IMG/VR virus record: IMGVR_UViG_3300037189_012472
Span: 1 to 23,549 of that record
From: a virus
DNA: 23,549 nt
Direction: 5' to 3' (one strand)
The notes under the pieces are model-generated. The model saw nothing but the letters and a program-made list of their open reading frames with translations. It did no database searches and was not told where the DNA came from. The number at the start of each line of letters is the position of its first letter. The stretch's first letter is position 1. Positions 6,779-13,042 of the stretch are shown piece after piece. The position numbers and the translations under genes are program-made.

Positions 6779-8206
6779 TTAGTATTCCCAAATCCAAGAT
6801 TCGAAATTGAGCATGCCCTTTAGCTTCACCATGCGGCGCATCTCGAAGATCACATCAATCGCTACATTCTTGGGGTTTTTGATTTTGATTTTGTATAGTG
6901 CGTCTCCGGCCACCGACGGGGCGCCAGAGTTCGTAGTCTTTTCTGGGCGATAACCCATCAGACCATGAAGATATTTCACTACTTGATCGGGAGAACCTGG
7001 GTTAAGAGGCTTTCCGACAAGAATATTAAGGACTCTCTGGAGGTCTCGGTGACGAGTCTCGCAGGCGCGAATGATGGCTTGACGCTTAATCTCAGTGTAT
7101 TCGAGTCCTTGGAGGGACATGAAGCCATAGTCATAGAGCGATGACATTGCTTGCCCGACACTGTCCATAAGTCCTTGATCGAGCGCAATCGTGGCCTGTT
7201 GTCCGTAGTAGATTTCACGGAGAGCCACCACGTCTTTAACATTGTAAGCTCGAAGCTGGTCAAACTGCTGCTTATTTCGGGGATCAAAAGATCCACCTTC
7301 ATCTTTGTGAAAGGGTCTGTTGGCGTATAAGGTTTGCTGATGAGCGAGAGACTTTTCAGCTTCGGGCCAGATACGGTGGCCAGCAACCATGGTGCAGTAA
7401 ATGTCCAGTCCAAATGGCAGCCGGTAAAAAGCTGCGAGGAAGAGTAAGTCGAAGAGTGCATTGTGAATAACGATGCGGCGCCGCTTCATTTCGCGTACCA
7501 GTGCGGCAAAGAAAGCTGGACCAACTCGTAAGTTACCAGCCCAATCATAGACAGGTACAGAATAAACAGGACTATCGCCACAAGCGATGGCGAGGCAGAG
7601 AAGAGTATTAGTCTTTGGATTGCATTCAATATCAAAGAAGATAGGTCCTTCGTGAGCGAAGACATTAAGCGCATCGCGTGTGTTATCGACGTAGTACGCT
7701 TTGGGTTCCGGCGGCGATATCGGACCGGCATAAGTCAGGACCTTTCGAACGTCTTGTTGAAACCAGAAGCGATAGTTACTGCGCTTGGTGGGCGAGTTAG
7801 ATTTGCCATCGCCGTCGGTATCATCCTCATCATCGCCATCTAGGCCCGCCAATTCATCCTCGATGCCGCGGGCATCGCAGGCGTCTTGCGGCCAGTAGGT
7901 TGTGATGAATGGAACTTTGCTCTGCGATTCGTAGATGACCCCGCGGAATGCGTCAAGCGTTTTGCCTTTAGCCGCCGGGATAAATGGGAGGGCATTGGTG
8001 CCCGCAAAAATAATCTTGCTGAGTTTGGCGCCGACGGGTCTGTCGCCTTTGAAGAATGCATCGACGGTGGTCGTGAACACTTCTGTGTCGTAATCTATTC
8101 CGTGCTCGGCAAATGTCTCGCGGCACAGATCTCCGGCGGGCCCAAGGTTAATGCCTTGATTCTCGCGGTCAAATCTGTTGAGGCCATTAAGAACGAGGGC
8201 AATCAT
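6779..8206 (-). CDS. Family A DNA polymerase, N-terminal half: UDG-like + 3'-5' exonuclease + thumb
   Basis: A 475-aa protein. Residues ~15-110 resemble a shortened family 4 uracil-DNA glycosylase (IIFAGTNALPF, AFRGVIYE, FITTYWP), but the catalytic residues are not evident. An Asp-rich linker follows (~116-134). The DnaQ-like 3'-5' proofreading exonuclease has all three motifs: FFDIE (D192, E194), HNALFD (N249, D253) and YNVKD (Y321, D325). The end (EMRRMVKLKGMLNFESWIWEY) is the thumb part of Pol I, stopping just where the 330-aa protein at 4525-5517 continues. I chose ATG 8204-8206, overlapping the upstream stop (ATGA), over a TTG six codons earlier. Together the two halves make about 805 residues, a normal phage Pol I size with an extra N-terminal domain. 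Confidence 0.82.
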   Translation of the reverse strand: MIALVLNGLNRFDRENQGINLGPAGDLCRETFAEHGIDYDTEVFTTTVDAFFKGDRPVGAKLSKIIFAGTNALPFIPAAKGKTLDAFRGVIYESQSKVPFITTYWPQDACDARGIEDELAGLDGDDEDDTDGDGKSNSPTKRSNYRFWFQQDVRKVLTYAGPISPPEPKAYYVDNTRDALNVFAHEGPIFFDIECNPKTNTLLCLAIACGDSPVYSVPVYDWAGNLRVGPAFFAALVREMKRRRIVIHNALFDLLFLAAFYRLPFGLDIYCTMVAGHRIWPEAEKSLAHQQTLYANRPFHKDEGGSFDPRNKQQFDQLRAYNVKDVVALREIYYGQQATIALDQGLMDSVGQAMSSLYDYGFMSLQGLEYTEIKRQAIIRACETRHRDLQRVLNILVGKPLNPGSPDQVVKYLHGLMGYRPEKTTNSGAPSVAGDALYKIKIKNPKNVAIDVIFEMRRMVKLKGMLNFESWIWEY

Positions 8207-8412
8207 TTGGAAGGAGCCCCGCAATTAGGGCATTTGTACGGATGTCCATAGTCGTGTGTCGTTGTGCAATATGAACACTTAACCTTAAGTGATGCGCATA
8301 GCTTAGGCTGGTTGCCTATCAAATTGTCATATGCCATATTCGACATATTCATACGATCGTGATTAAATGCGCTGAGGGTAGCTTCGGCGGTTAGTCCGGG
8401 GCAATATCCCAT
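8203..8412 (-). CDS. Small zinc-ribbon protein, 69 aa
   Basis: Begins MGYCPGLTAEATLSAFNHDR and ends with CSYC (near residue 46) and CPNC (near 62) separated by THDYGHPYK, a zinc ribbon. ATG 8410-8412 has a strong Shine-Dalgarno AAGGAG 8 bases upstream, just after the DenV-like gene's stop. Its TGA overlaps the start of the polymerase N-terminal half (ATGA). Function unknown; it is the second zinc ribbon placed directly before a polymerase half, the other being at 5514-5711. Confidence 0.65.
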   Translation of the reverse strand: MGYCPGLTAEATLSAFNHDRMNMSNMAYDNLIGNQPKLCASLKVKCSYCTTTHDYGHPYKCPNCGAPSK

Positions 8413-8424
8413 ATGATTATCTCC

Positions 8425-8844
8425 TTATTTAACAGGCCAAAAGTAAAGATAGTTTGGAAGCTCCGACCAACCAAACTTGCCATAGTGAACGGGATCTTTA
8501 CGCAGTAGGTTTGATCGGTGTGTTTTGTGAACGCGTTCGTCGCCTAGCCAGAATGGAGTATGACCGCGTCTTGCTTTATAGCCTAGCACATCCATAAACT
8601 TTTGCCACGTAGTGTCTTCGTATCCGCGCGCCATCCACTCTTCGACAATGGCCTGATGATACTGTGCTAGAGGTAACTCACAACCGCGCCACATCTTTAC
8701 CGCCGGATGATGTTGCCAGCCATAATTGGGATCAATGAGGGCTTTGAGGATTTGTAAGTTCTCGACTCGCTGCTTGCCGAGCCGCCGCGTATCTAGCACC
8801 CGTGCGCACTCCTTGAAGTCGGCAAAGGGCAAAAAGGTTTGCAT
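8425..8844 (-). CDS. Pyrimidine dimer DNA glycosylase-like protein (DenV / MSMEG_6728-like)
   Basis: A 139-aa protein beginning MQTFLPFADFKECARVLDTRRLGKQRVE. The pattern (TFLPFADF near the N-terminus, LDTRRLGKQRVE, then HHPAVKMWRG, LGDERVHKTHRSNLLRKDP and a Trp-Pro C-terminus) is that of the family related to T4 endonuclease V found in actinobacteria and phages. DenV removes UV-induced cyclobutane pyrimidine dimers by glycosylase/AP-lyase action; activity of the distant family is less well shown. It follows a promoter-like sequence and heads the polymerase operon. Role: probable repair of phage DNA. Confidence 0.8.
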   Translation of the reverse strand: MQTFLPFADFKECARVLDTRRLGKQRVENLQILKALIDPNYGWQHHPAVKMWRGCELPLAQYHQAIVEEWMARGYEDTTWQKFMDVLGYKARRGHTPFWLGDERVHKTHRSNLLRKDPVHYGKFGWSELPNYLYFWPVK

Positions 8845-8881
8845 ATAGATATAGAAAATCCCACTCCGCTACGGCATCGAG

Positions 8882-8897
8882 TGTACCACACGGTACA
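8882..8897. promoter_or_regulatory. Perfect palindrome overlapping a start site; possible operator
   Basis: TGTACC-ACAC-GGTACA is a 6-bp-arm inverted repeat immediately downstream (minus strand) of the -10-like TATTAT at 8897-8902. It therefore covers the predicted transcription start of the DenV-like gene. A dimeric repressor could bind here, or the RNA could form a 5' hairpin. No regulator is known. Confidence 0.35.
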
Positions 8898-8925
8898 TAA
8901 TACTTGAGGAAATTTGGTAACCCAA
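8897..8925 (-). promoter_or_regulatory. Candidate sigma70-type promoter upstream of DenV-like gene
   Basis: On the minus strand, TTGGGT (8920-8925) and TATTAT (8897-8902) are separated by 17 bases. The -10 matches 5 of 6 consensus positions and the -35 only 3 of 6. It lies about 50 bases upstream of the start codon at 8844. A 7-bp inverted repeat (8900-8906 with 8923-8929) brackets the element. Confidence 0.35.
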
Positions 8926-8971
8926 GTATCAAAGGACTCGAAGATCAGTCCGCAGCGGAATGGGAAATGTC

Positions 8972-9102
8972 GAAACTCTTAAGTTTCAAATCTGGCACCA
9001 AGGGCTCCGTATCCTCCCGGCGGGCAGACAATCCCGCCAGCACCCTATGCATCCCCTTAGTGCCAGATTTGAAACTGCAAGCCCCGGCGAAGAGGCTTGC
9101 AG
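8972..9102 (-). other. Structured intergenic element with mutually exclusive hairpins
   Basis: The 270-base gap between the SSB-like stop (9115) and the DenV-like start (8844) has no convincing gene. A perfect 17-bp inverted repeat (8982-8998 with 9060-9076) extends by 5 more pairs after one mismatch and encloses a smaller GGCGGG/CCCGCC hairpin (9019-9024 with 9033-9038). A third hairpin, CTGCAAGCC/GGCTTGCAG (9075-9083 with 9094-9102), lies next to the SSB-like stop and shares two bases with the long arm. GAAACT at 8972-8977 can also pair with AGTTTC at 8982-8987, competing with the long stem. This could be a terminator/attenuator, an mRNA processing site or a small RNA. No clear U-run follows any stem. 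Confidence 0.55.
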
Positions 9103-9114
9103 ATGAGCGGCTAA

Positions 9115-9639
9115 TTAGAAGCCATCGGCCAGCATCGAACGAACCTGATCGAAGCTAAAGTCGGGCGTGAAGCGCCGGACAATAGGCTCGCCATTCTCGT
9201 CCCGCTTGGCCTTGGCGATATCAAAGGCCGCGTTGCGCTCGGTGCTGTCGGTAACATACTCGGTCTTACAACCGACCAGCATCGAGATGCGATGATTCTC
9301 AAGCTGCTTGAGCAGGCCGACAACCTCGTCGGGACCATACTCCTGATTCTCTGGAATCTGCTGGAGCAGGCCGAGCTTCTCAAGCTGGGGCGCCACACGA
9401 TTGAGGGCATCGTCGACACCGTTCTTGTTCTTCAACATAACATACATCCGGCCCGTCGCTCCGGCGGTCTTGTATGAGCGGCCGGCGTATTCAACCACAT
9501 CCGGCCCGACGATCTCGCCGTCGATGGTCACCATGGGAAATCCCGTCGACTTGCTCTCGGTGAGCTCGACCTTGTCGATGCGCACGTTGTAGGCGTTGCG
9601 GGGAATGTAACCGATGGCGACTTCTTTTCCACGAATCAT
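9115..9639 (-). CDS. Probable single-strand DNA-binding protein (DUF669-like)
   Basis: A 174-aa protein with N-terminal EVAIGYIPRNAYNVRIDKVELTES and KSTGFPMVTIDGEIVGP, the strand pattern of an OB fold like that of phage DUF669-type and other SSB-like proteins. It would coat single-stranded DNA in replication and recombination. Immediately upstream on the minus strand is a Sak4-like recombinase, the usual partner of a phage SSB. Codon use is unlike most neighbours, with strong preference for C-ending codons (ATC, AAC, TAC, GTC), suggesting high expression. It is first in its transcript, behind a sigma54-like promoter (9710-9725) and a 5' hairpin. No acidic C-terminal tail like bacterial SSB is present; the end is VRSMLADGF. 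Confidence 0.65.
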   Translation of the reverse strand: MIRGKEVAIGYIPRNAYNVRIDKVELTESKSTGFPMVTIDGEIVGPDVVEYAGRSYKTAGATGRMYVMLKNKNGVDDALNRVAPQLEKLGLLQQIPENQEYGPDEVVGLLKQLENHRISMLVGCKTEYVTDSTERNAAFDIAKAKRDENGEPIVRRFTPDFSFDQVRSMLADGF

Positions 9640-9680
9640 TGTATTATCTTTGTGTTACTGCGTTTTGGTTTTGTGACAAG

Positions 9681-9697
9681 CTAGGCTTGTGGCCTAG
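9681..9697 (-). other. Hairpin at the predicted 5' end of the SSB-like mRNA
   Basis: CTAGGC (9681-9686) pairs with GCCTAG (9692-9697), loop of five. If the sigma54-like site at 9710-9725 is used, transcription would start near 9699, placing this stem-loop two bases from the 5' end, where such hairpins commonly stabilise mRNA. It could instead act as a weak terminator for the Sak4-like operon, but no T-run follows. Confidence 0.45.
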
Positions 9698-9709
9698 TAA
9701 ATGGGAGGA

Positions 9710-9725
9710 AGCTAATGGTATGCCA
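9710..9725 (-). promoter_or_regulatory. sigma54-like (-24/-12) promoter for the SSB-like gene
   Basis: Minus strand TGGCATACCATTAGCT: GG and GC are 10 bases apart as required, TGGCA and the final T also fit the consensus TGGCAYR-N4-TTGCW, with one departure (A for T in the -13 side). It lies in the 90-base gap between the Sak4-like stop and the SSB-like start, with a predicted start site near 9699. The 19171-19186 site has the same TGGCAYA-N4-TAGCT form. Confidence 0.5.
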
Positions 9726-9729
9726 AGCT

Positions 9730-10392
9730 TTAAACATTCGGTGCAATAGTTTGCAGCGCGAGATTAACGTCGTTCACGATCACGTCGCCAAGGCCCCAGA
9801 AAGGCGGAGTCTTGGCCAGCGTGACGCCGTCAGTTTGGGTGCCTAGGAAGTATTCAATCTTGCCAGTCTCCTTAGACTTCTTGGCGAACGAAGTCCAGAC
9901 CGCAATGCATTCGGACTCGATGCCCTTGTTGGCCCATTCTTTACCTTGCACAAAAGAACGGCGCCGGATTGTCAGGCTGCCATCGAGACCCTGAATCTGC
10001 ACCACCTCTTCGAGCGAGGTAAAGATGACCGTCTTCTTCGTGGCTTTAAGCTCGTTGAATAGATCTTGAATGCCGTCGTTGTAGTTCTTCCAGATGTCGA
10101 AGCCCTTGTAAGTTTTCTCGCACCAGACTTGAAGCTGGTCGATGGCCGCGGTGATACTGTCGATGGCGATGATCTTGATGGCCGGATCTTTGGCGGCTTT
10201 ACGGATCTCGACGAGCAACTTCTCGCGTGATTCGGAGGGTACGACGAGCGCGGGATTAGTCACCTTGAAGGGCATACCTTTCCGCTCGGCGTCGATGATG
10301 CGCGTAATATCTTGCGGCAAGTTGCGGAGGGATGTGGATTTGCCGGTGCCGCTGGGGCCGACGATTCCGATAAGTGTGGCGGGATAATTCAT
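9730..10392 (-). CDS. Sak4-like P-loop ATPase (AAA_24), recombination
   Basis: A 220-aa RecA-fold ATPase. Walker A is GPSGTGKST (12-20) and Walker B is IKIIAIDS (72-79, D78). A Ser/Thr-rich region and 'VIFTSLEEVVQIQG' follow, and the protein ends without further domains, as in Sak4 proteins of phages. Sak4 supports single-strand annealing and homologous recombination together with a phage SSB, and an SSB-like gene is indeed next. I chose ATG 10390-10392, right before MNYPATLIGIVG and two bases after the previous stop; the longer frame to 10464 adds 24 Ser/Thr-rich residues overlapping the upstream gene. Confidence 0.78.
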   Translation of the reverse strand: MNYPATLIGIVGPSGTGKSTSLRNLPQDITRIIDAERKGMPFKVTNPALVVPSESREKLLVEIRKAAKDPAIKIIAIDSITAAIDQLQVWCEKTYKGFDIWKNYNDGIQDLFNELKATKKTVIFTSLEEVVQIQGLDGSLTIRRRSFVQGKEWANKGIESECIAVWTSFAKKSKETGKIEYFLGTQTDGVTLAKTPPFWGLGDVIVNDVNLALQTIAPNV

Positions 10393-10393
10393 A

Positions 10394-10744
10394 TTAGAGG
10401 GAGATGCGCTGAATGAGGTTTCTGAGGTTGTCGTTATTGTCGGAGAGTTGATTCCTCTGACCAAGCAAACACGAATGTAGGCGTGTGAGGTTTAACATAG
10501 GCATAGGCGGCCTATCTTGTTGAGGCTCTTCTGCTGTGAGAATTGGACTAAGCTCTTCTTCAAGAAGCTTAATCAGTTCAGCATAAGTTTCAATCTCTTT
10601 TTGATTCGCATCAGTGACTTCATTGAGCGGCGAGCTTTTAGTAGCGACACCTTCGGTAGTCTGATGTGGATGCATCTTTTGTGCATAAGCGTATGGCTGC
10701 GGAATACGAGGCGATGATTTGATGTTGTCGAATTCAGGTCTCAT
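10394..10744 (-). CDS. Hypothetical protein, 116 aa
   Basis: Begins MRPEFDNIKSSPRIPQPY. The first ~45 residues are Pro/Gln-rich and probably disordered; residues ~48-70 (QKEIETYAELIKLLEEELSPIL) form a helix or short coiled coil, and a second helix ends the protein. ATG is three bases beyond the nuclease stop, and the stop is one base before the Sak4-like start, so it is sandwiched in the recombination operon. No family recognised; an adaptor for the nuclease/Sak4 pair is possible by position only. Confidence 0.55.
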   Translation of the reverse strand: MRPEFDNIKSSPRIPQPYAYAQKMHPHQTTEGVATKSSPLNEVTDANQKEIETYAELIKLLEEELSPILTAEEPQQDRPPMPMLNLTRLHSCLLGQRNQLSDNNDNLRNLIQRISL

Positions 10745-10747
10745 AAT

Positions 10748-11665
10748 TTACCAAGCTAGTGGTTCATATTTAACTACTGCGGTTTCGGACAGAAAGAGAT
10801 CTACTTGATCTTTGTTTTGCGCGAAGCAAAGTTTTTTAAACGGGCACGCCGGGCACGCATTGTTAATCATGCCGGTGGGAGGCGGAAGAATATCGTCTTC
10901 AACATAACGCCGAACTTGCTCGATGAATGCGTAAAGCATTGTGGAAAAGATCTTGAAGTTCTCTTCGGTGAATCCGGTCTCGGGGCCTAAGCGCCACGTG
11001 ACGGGCTTGGCCGATAACAAGATTGCAAGCGGCCGCATCACAAGCTTACGATACCAAGCAAGATTGCCGAGATTGATGTCGTCCTTGAAGATTTCATAGG
11101 CATGACGATTCACAATCCATGGGTAGAATGTGAATTGGGTGTCGCCTTCATAGCCCGCAATAACCTCCTTGAATAGATATTTGCGTGAAGTTTTGTAGTC
11201 GGTGATGACGATGAGATTGCGCCGCTCGTCGTGCGAGAGTACGTCGATGGTACCCGCAAATACAAAGCCCGGCGCGGTGTCGATAGGGAACTCGAACTTA
11301 TACTCGGCGCCTTGACAATGAGAGAGCGCGATGGGCTTCGGAAGATCTTGCGGATTAAGTGATGATACTGCTTCCTTAATCTGTGTGGCTTCTTTGGCCG
11401 GCAGATGTTTTTCGCGTGCGGCCTTAAGCGCGTCAGTCATTGCGCGCATACTGTTTTCGGGCGAGCGATTGAATGCGAGATCTTCCGCAAACTTATGAAT
11501 GATCTTGCCCACCGTCAGGATAGGATCTTCGGTCTTGGGCTTGAGCCCCAACACCACAGTTAGAAACCAGCGGCGATGGCAGGCGGCAATCTTGAGGCCA
11601 CTGGCGTTGATTGGGATTTTATCTGGTCGCCCGTCGGCGGGCAGATCTTGTAGAGATAATGTCAT
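10748..11665 (-). CDS. PD-(D/E)XK nuclease with 4Fe-4S cysteines (Cas4/RecB-like)
   Basis: A 305-aa nuclease. In order: C29 (first cluster cysteine), GKIIH (H57), AGTIDVL (D141), ITDYKTS (D156 and K158, the D-x-K pair), DTQFTFY (the QxxxY motif, Q177 to Y181), and the C-terminal CPACPFKKLC (C271, C274, C280). This arrangement of one N-terminal and three C-terminal cysteines around a PD-(D/E)XK core defines the Cas4/AddB-type iron-sulfur nucleases. Such phage enzymes resect or cut DNA ends for recombination. No Cas1, Cas2 or CRISPR array is in the window, so a CRISPR role is unlikely. Its start overlaps the 72-aa gene stop (ATGA). Confidence 0.88.
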   Translation of the reverse strand: MTLSLQDLPADGRPDKIPINASGLKIAACHRRWFLTVVLGLKPKTEDPILTVGKIIHKFAEDLAFNRSPENSMRAMTDALKAAREKHLPAKEATQIKEAVSSLNPQDLPKPIALSHCQGAEYKFEFPIDTAPGFVFAGTIDVLSHDERRNLIVITDYKTSRKYLFKEVIAGYEGDTQFTFYPWIVNRHAYEIFKDDINLGNLAWYRKLVMRPLAILLSAKPVTWRLGPETGFTEENFKIFSTMLYAFIEQVRRYVEDDILPPPTGMINNACPACPFKKLCFAQNKDQVDLFLSETAVVKYEPLAW

Positions 11666-11880
11666 CCTAGCTTGAATGTTTGTTGTTTCTTAATGATGTC
11701 TTGAATACCCGGAATGTTTGCGAGCAGAGGATCTTTAATAAGTTCATCGAGCGATCCGCCGAGCGGCCTCGTGTGGGGAAAATGCGGCATCAGGGCCGCA
11801 ATCAATTCAGTGTCCGTCAGTTCGGAGATTGGCTTGGTGAAACCCAGCAGGTGGTCTAAGTGGTTGGTCGATTCGCTCAT
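11662..11880 (-). CDS. Small hypothetical protein, 72 aa
   Basis: Begins MSESTNHLDHLLGFTKPISELTDTELIAALMPHFP at ATG 11878-11880, with AAGAGATTAAG as a modest upstream ribosome site. Helical throughout, with an LTDTELIAALMPHF helix and IPGIQDIIKKQQTF at the end; no family recognised. It overlaps the nuclease start in an ATGA junction and, unusually, overlaps the upstream 136-aa gene by 74 bases in another frame. Coupling to the nuclease suggests a partner or accessory role. Confidence 0.55.
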   Translation of the reverse strand: MSESTNHLDHLLGFTKPISELTDTELIAALMPHFPHTRPLGGSLDELIKDPLLANIPGIQDIIKKQQTFKLG

Positions 11881-12217
11881 ATTTCTTAATCTCTTCTGAG
11901 ACCACGATGTATCGTGTAGTTTTTGGCCTACGTTGTCTTTGAGATTTTTCTATATCGGCAGAGGTGGTTGCTACTGTATAACCATCCGGAACTTTGACAT
12001 ACCATTTATGCTGTGCTTGATACCGCACAAGACAGAGCGGCGTTGATCTGATGTAGTTAGCATTATTGTGTTCCCATGAGTAAGGACCAGTCGGGTAATA
12101 AATAGCACTCTTCGAGGCACGCAGTATCTCAAGTTGTGCGTAGATTTCATCAAGTGATTCAGGATTCTTGAGCCGCCTTTTAAACGGAATCAAGTACACC
12201 ACTTTTTCTTTTTTCAT
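11807..12217 (-). CDS. Hypothetical protein, 136 aa
   Basis: I chose ATG 12215-12217 (MKKEKVVYLIPFKRRLKNPESL) because GGAGGA stands about 8 bases upstream, one of the best ribosome sites in the window; a TTG 18 bases earlier is in frame. The ATG overlaps the TGA of the 58-aa gene. The protein is basic with aromatic-rich strands (KSAIYYPTGPYSWEHNNANYI) and ends with a polar tail. No family recognised. Its last 24 codons lie over the start of the next gene in a different frame. Confidence 0.55.
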   Translation of the reverse strand: MKKEKVVYLIPFKRRLKNPESLDEIYAQLEILRASKSAIYYPTGPYSWEHNNANYIRSTPLCLVRYQAQHKWYVKVPDGYTVATTSADIEKSQRQRRPKTTRYIVVSEEIKKYERIDQPLRPPAGFHQANLRTDGH

Positions 12218-12390
12218 TTCTTCTTCCTCCTCCAACTAACCGGCCCATATCTTGACTCATCAAGTTTATAGGCTTTAGCAATTCGCACCGTATCCATCAC
12301 TTCTCCTTTGCCCGCAAGCAAATGTGCATTGTCTCCGTTGTTGCCATGTGTCTTGCGCAACAATTTATTACTGGTCTCGTCGAGCGCCAT
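12214..12390 (-). CDS. Small hypothetical protein, 58 aa
   Basis: ATG 12388-12390, TGA 12214-12216, product starting MALDETSNKLLRKTHGNNGD and ending with a basic SWRRKKK tail whose codons carry the GGAGGAGGAAGAAG ribosome site for the next gene. It lies between the lysozyme-like gene stop-side (12396) and the 136-aa gene. No family recognised. Supported by the exact ATGA junction and absence of another gene in the gap. Confidence 0.5.
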   Translation of the reverse strand: MALDETSNKLLRKTHGNNGDNAHLLAGKGEVMDTVRIAKAYKLDESRYGPVSWRRKKK

Positions 12391-12395
12391 AGTGG

Positions 12396-12842
12396 TTATT
12401 GATTATTGAGCAGAGATGTGTAGATGTTGGCGTAACGTTCGGCCCGCTCACGAACTTCGCGAGGACAGTTTGTGGTGAGATAGCCGCGACGCCTAAAGCC
12501 CGCATAGCCCATGTTCCACATACAGTAGAATTGGGCGGCACTTGCTTCGCGCCAGCCATTCGCTTCTTGATACTTATACAGCAGCCAAAGCGTATGGACC
12601 TTGGCGCACCGGGCTGCTTCGTCGGGATTAGATAGCTGGGGCTTGTGTCCCTTGAAGTGTTGCTTCCATACGGCCGTACGAATCTGATAGCGACTAAGCT
12701 CGCCAGCCGCTCCGACTTTATGATCGTTGTTGCCGCTTTCGATCTGGCTTAATGCGGCCAGCCGTGTCGATAAGTCGTGTGATAATGCGGCTCCATGGCC
12801 GGCGAGTACAAGCGCTATTGGTAGGCTCATGATTGGATTCAT
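12396..12842 (-). CDS. Lysozyme/SLT-like muramidase domain protein
   Basis: A 148-aa protein. An N-terminal hydrophobic stretch (IMSLPIALVLAGHGAAL) could be a signal peptide or signal anchor. Then LSQIESGNND (likely catalytic E35) followed by GAAGELSRYQI matches the 'E-S-G ... GAxG..Q' signature of soluble lytic transglycosylases; two later segments (YKYQEANG, AAQFYCMWNMGYAGF) fit the helical lysozyme fold. These enzymes cleave peptidoglycan between MurNAc and GlcNAc. Its place inside a replication/recombination operon is unusual, as lysis and virion muramidases normally lie in late regions. ATG overlaps the upstream stop (ATGA). Confidence 0.65.
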   Translation of the reverse strand: MNPIMSLPIALVLAGHGAALSHDLSTRLAALSQIESGNNDHKVGAAGELSRYQIRTAVWKQHFKGHKPQLSNPDEAARCAKVHTLWLLYKYQEANGWREASAAQFYCMWNMGYAGFRRRGYLTTNCPREVRERAERYANIYTSLLNNQ

Positions 12843-13036
12843 GCATTGAATATTTGACTGTTAGTTCGGAATGATCCTTCGTCACGCAGGCCACGGCGGT
12901 TCAGCCACTCGCGATACTTGCGGTCGATTTGGCGTTGAGTAGCGGCCATACTATTTTCGCCGCGCGTAATGCGCGGGTCAGGAACTCCTGCGGTAGTATG
13001 ACTACTTCCGGTGGTAACTAGTTTGCGCTTGCTCAT
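12839..13036 (-). CDS. Small basic hypothetical protein, 65 aa
   Basis: Begins MSKRKLVTTGSSHTTAGVPDPRITRG and continues with a basic helix, TQRQIDRKYREWLNRRGLR. It is coupled to the lysozyme-like gene by ATGA, and its start is six bases after the stop of the 227-aa gene. A DNA- or RNA-binding role is possible from the charge; no family recognised. Confidence 0.5.
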   Translation of the reverse strand: MSKRKLVTTGSSHTTAGVPDPRITRGENSMAATQRQIDRKYREWLNRRGLRDEGSFRTNSQIFNA

Positions 13037-13042
13037 GGTGAT

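Noticed and set aside
4525-8206. Split intein or intron joining the polymerase halves
   Set aside because: The first half does not end in an intein-like segment beginning with Cys or Ser, the second does not begin with an intein C-terminus, and the space between is filled with ordinary coupled genes.
8904-9158. 84-aa plus-strand frame in the 270-base gap
   Set aside because: It runs through the inverted repeats and over the end of the SSB-like gene and has no ribosome site or family match.
10748-11665. CRISPR-associated Cas4
   Set aside because: The nuclease has Cas4-type cysteines, but there is no repeat-spacer array, Cas1 or Cas2 here, and phages commonly carry such nucleases for recombination.
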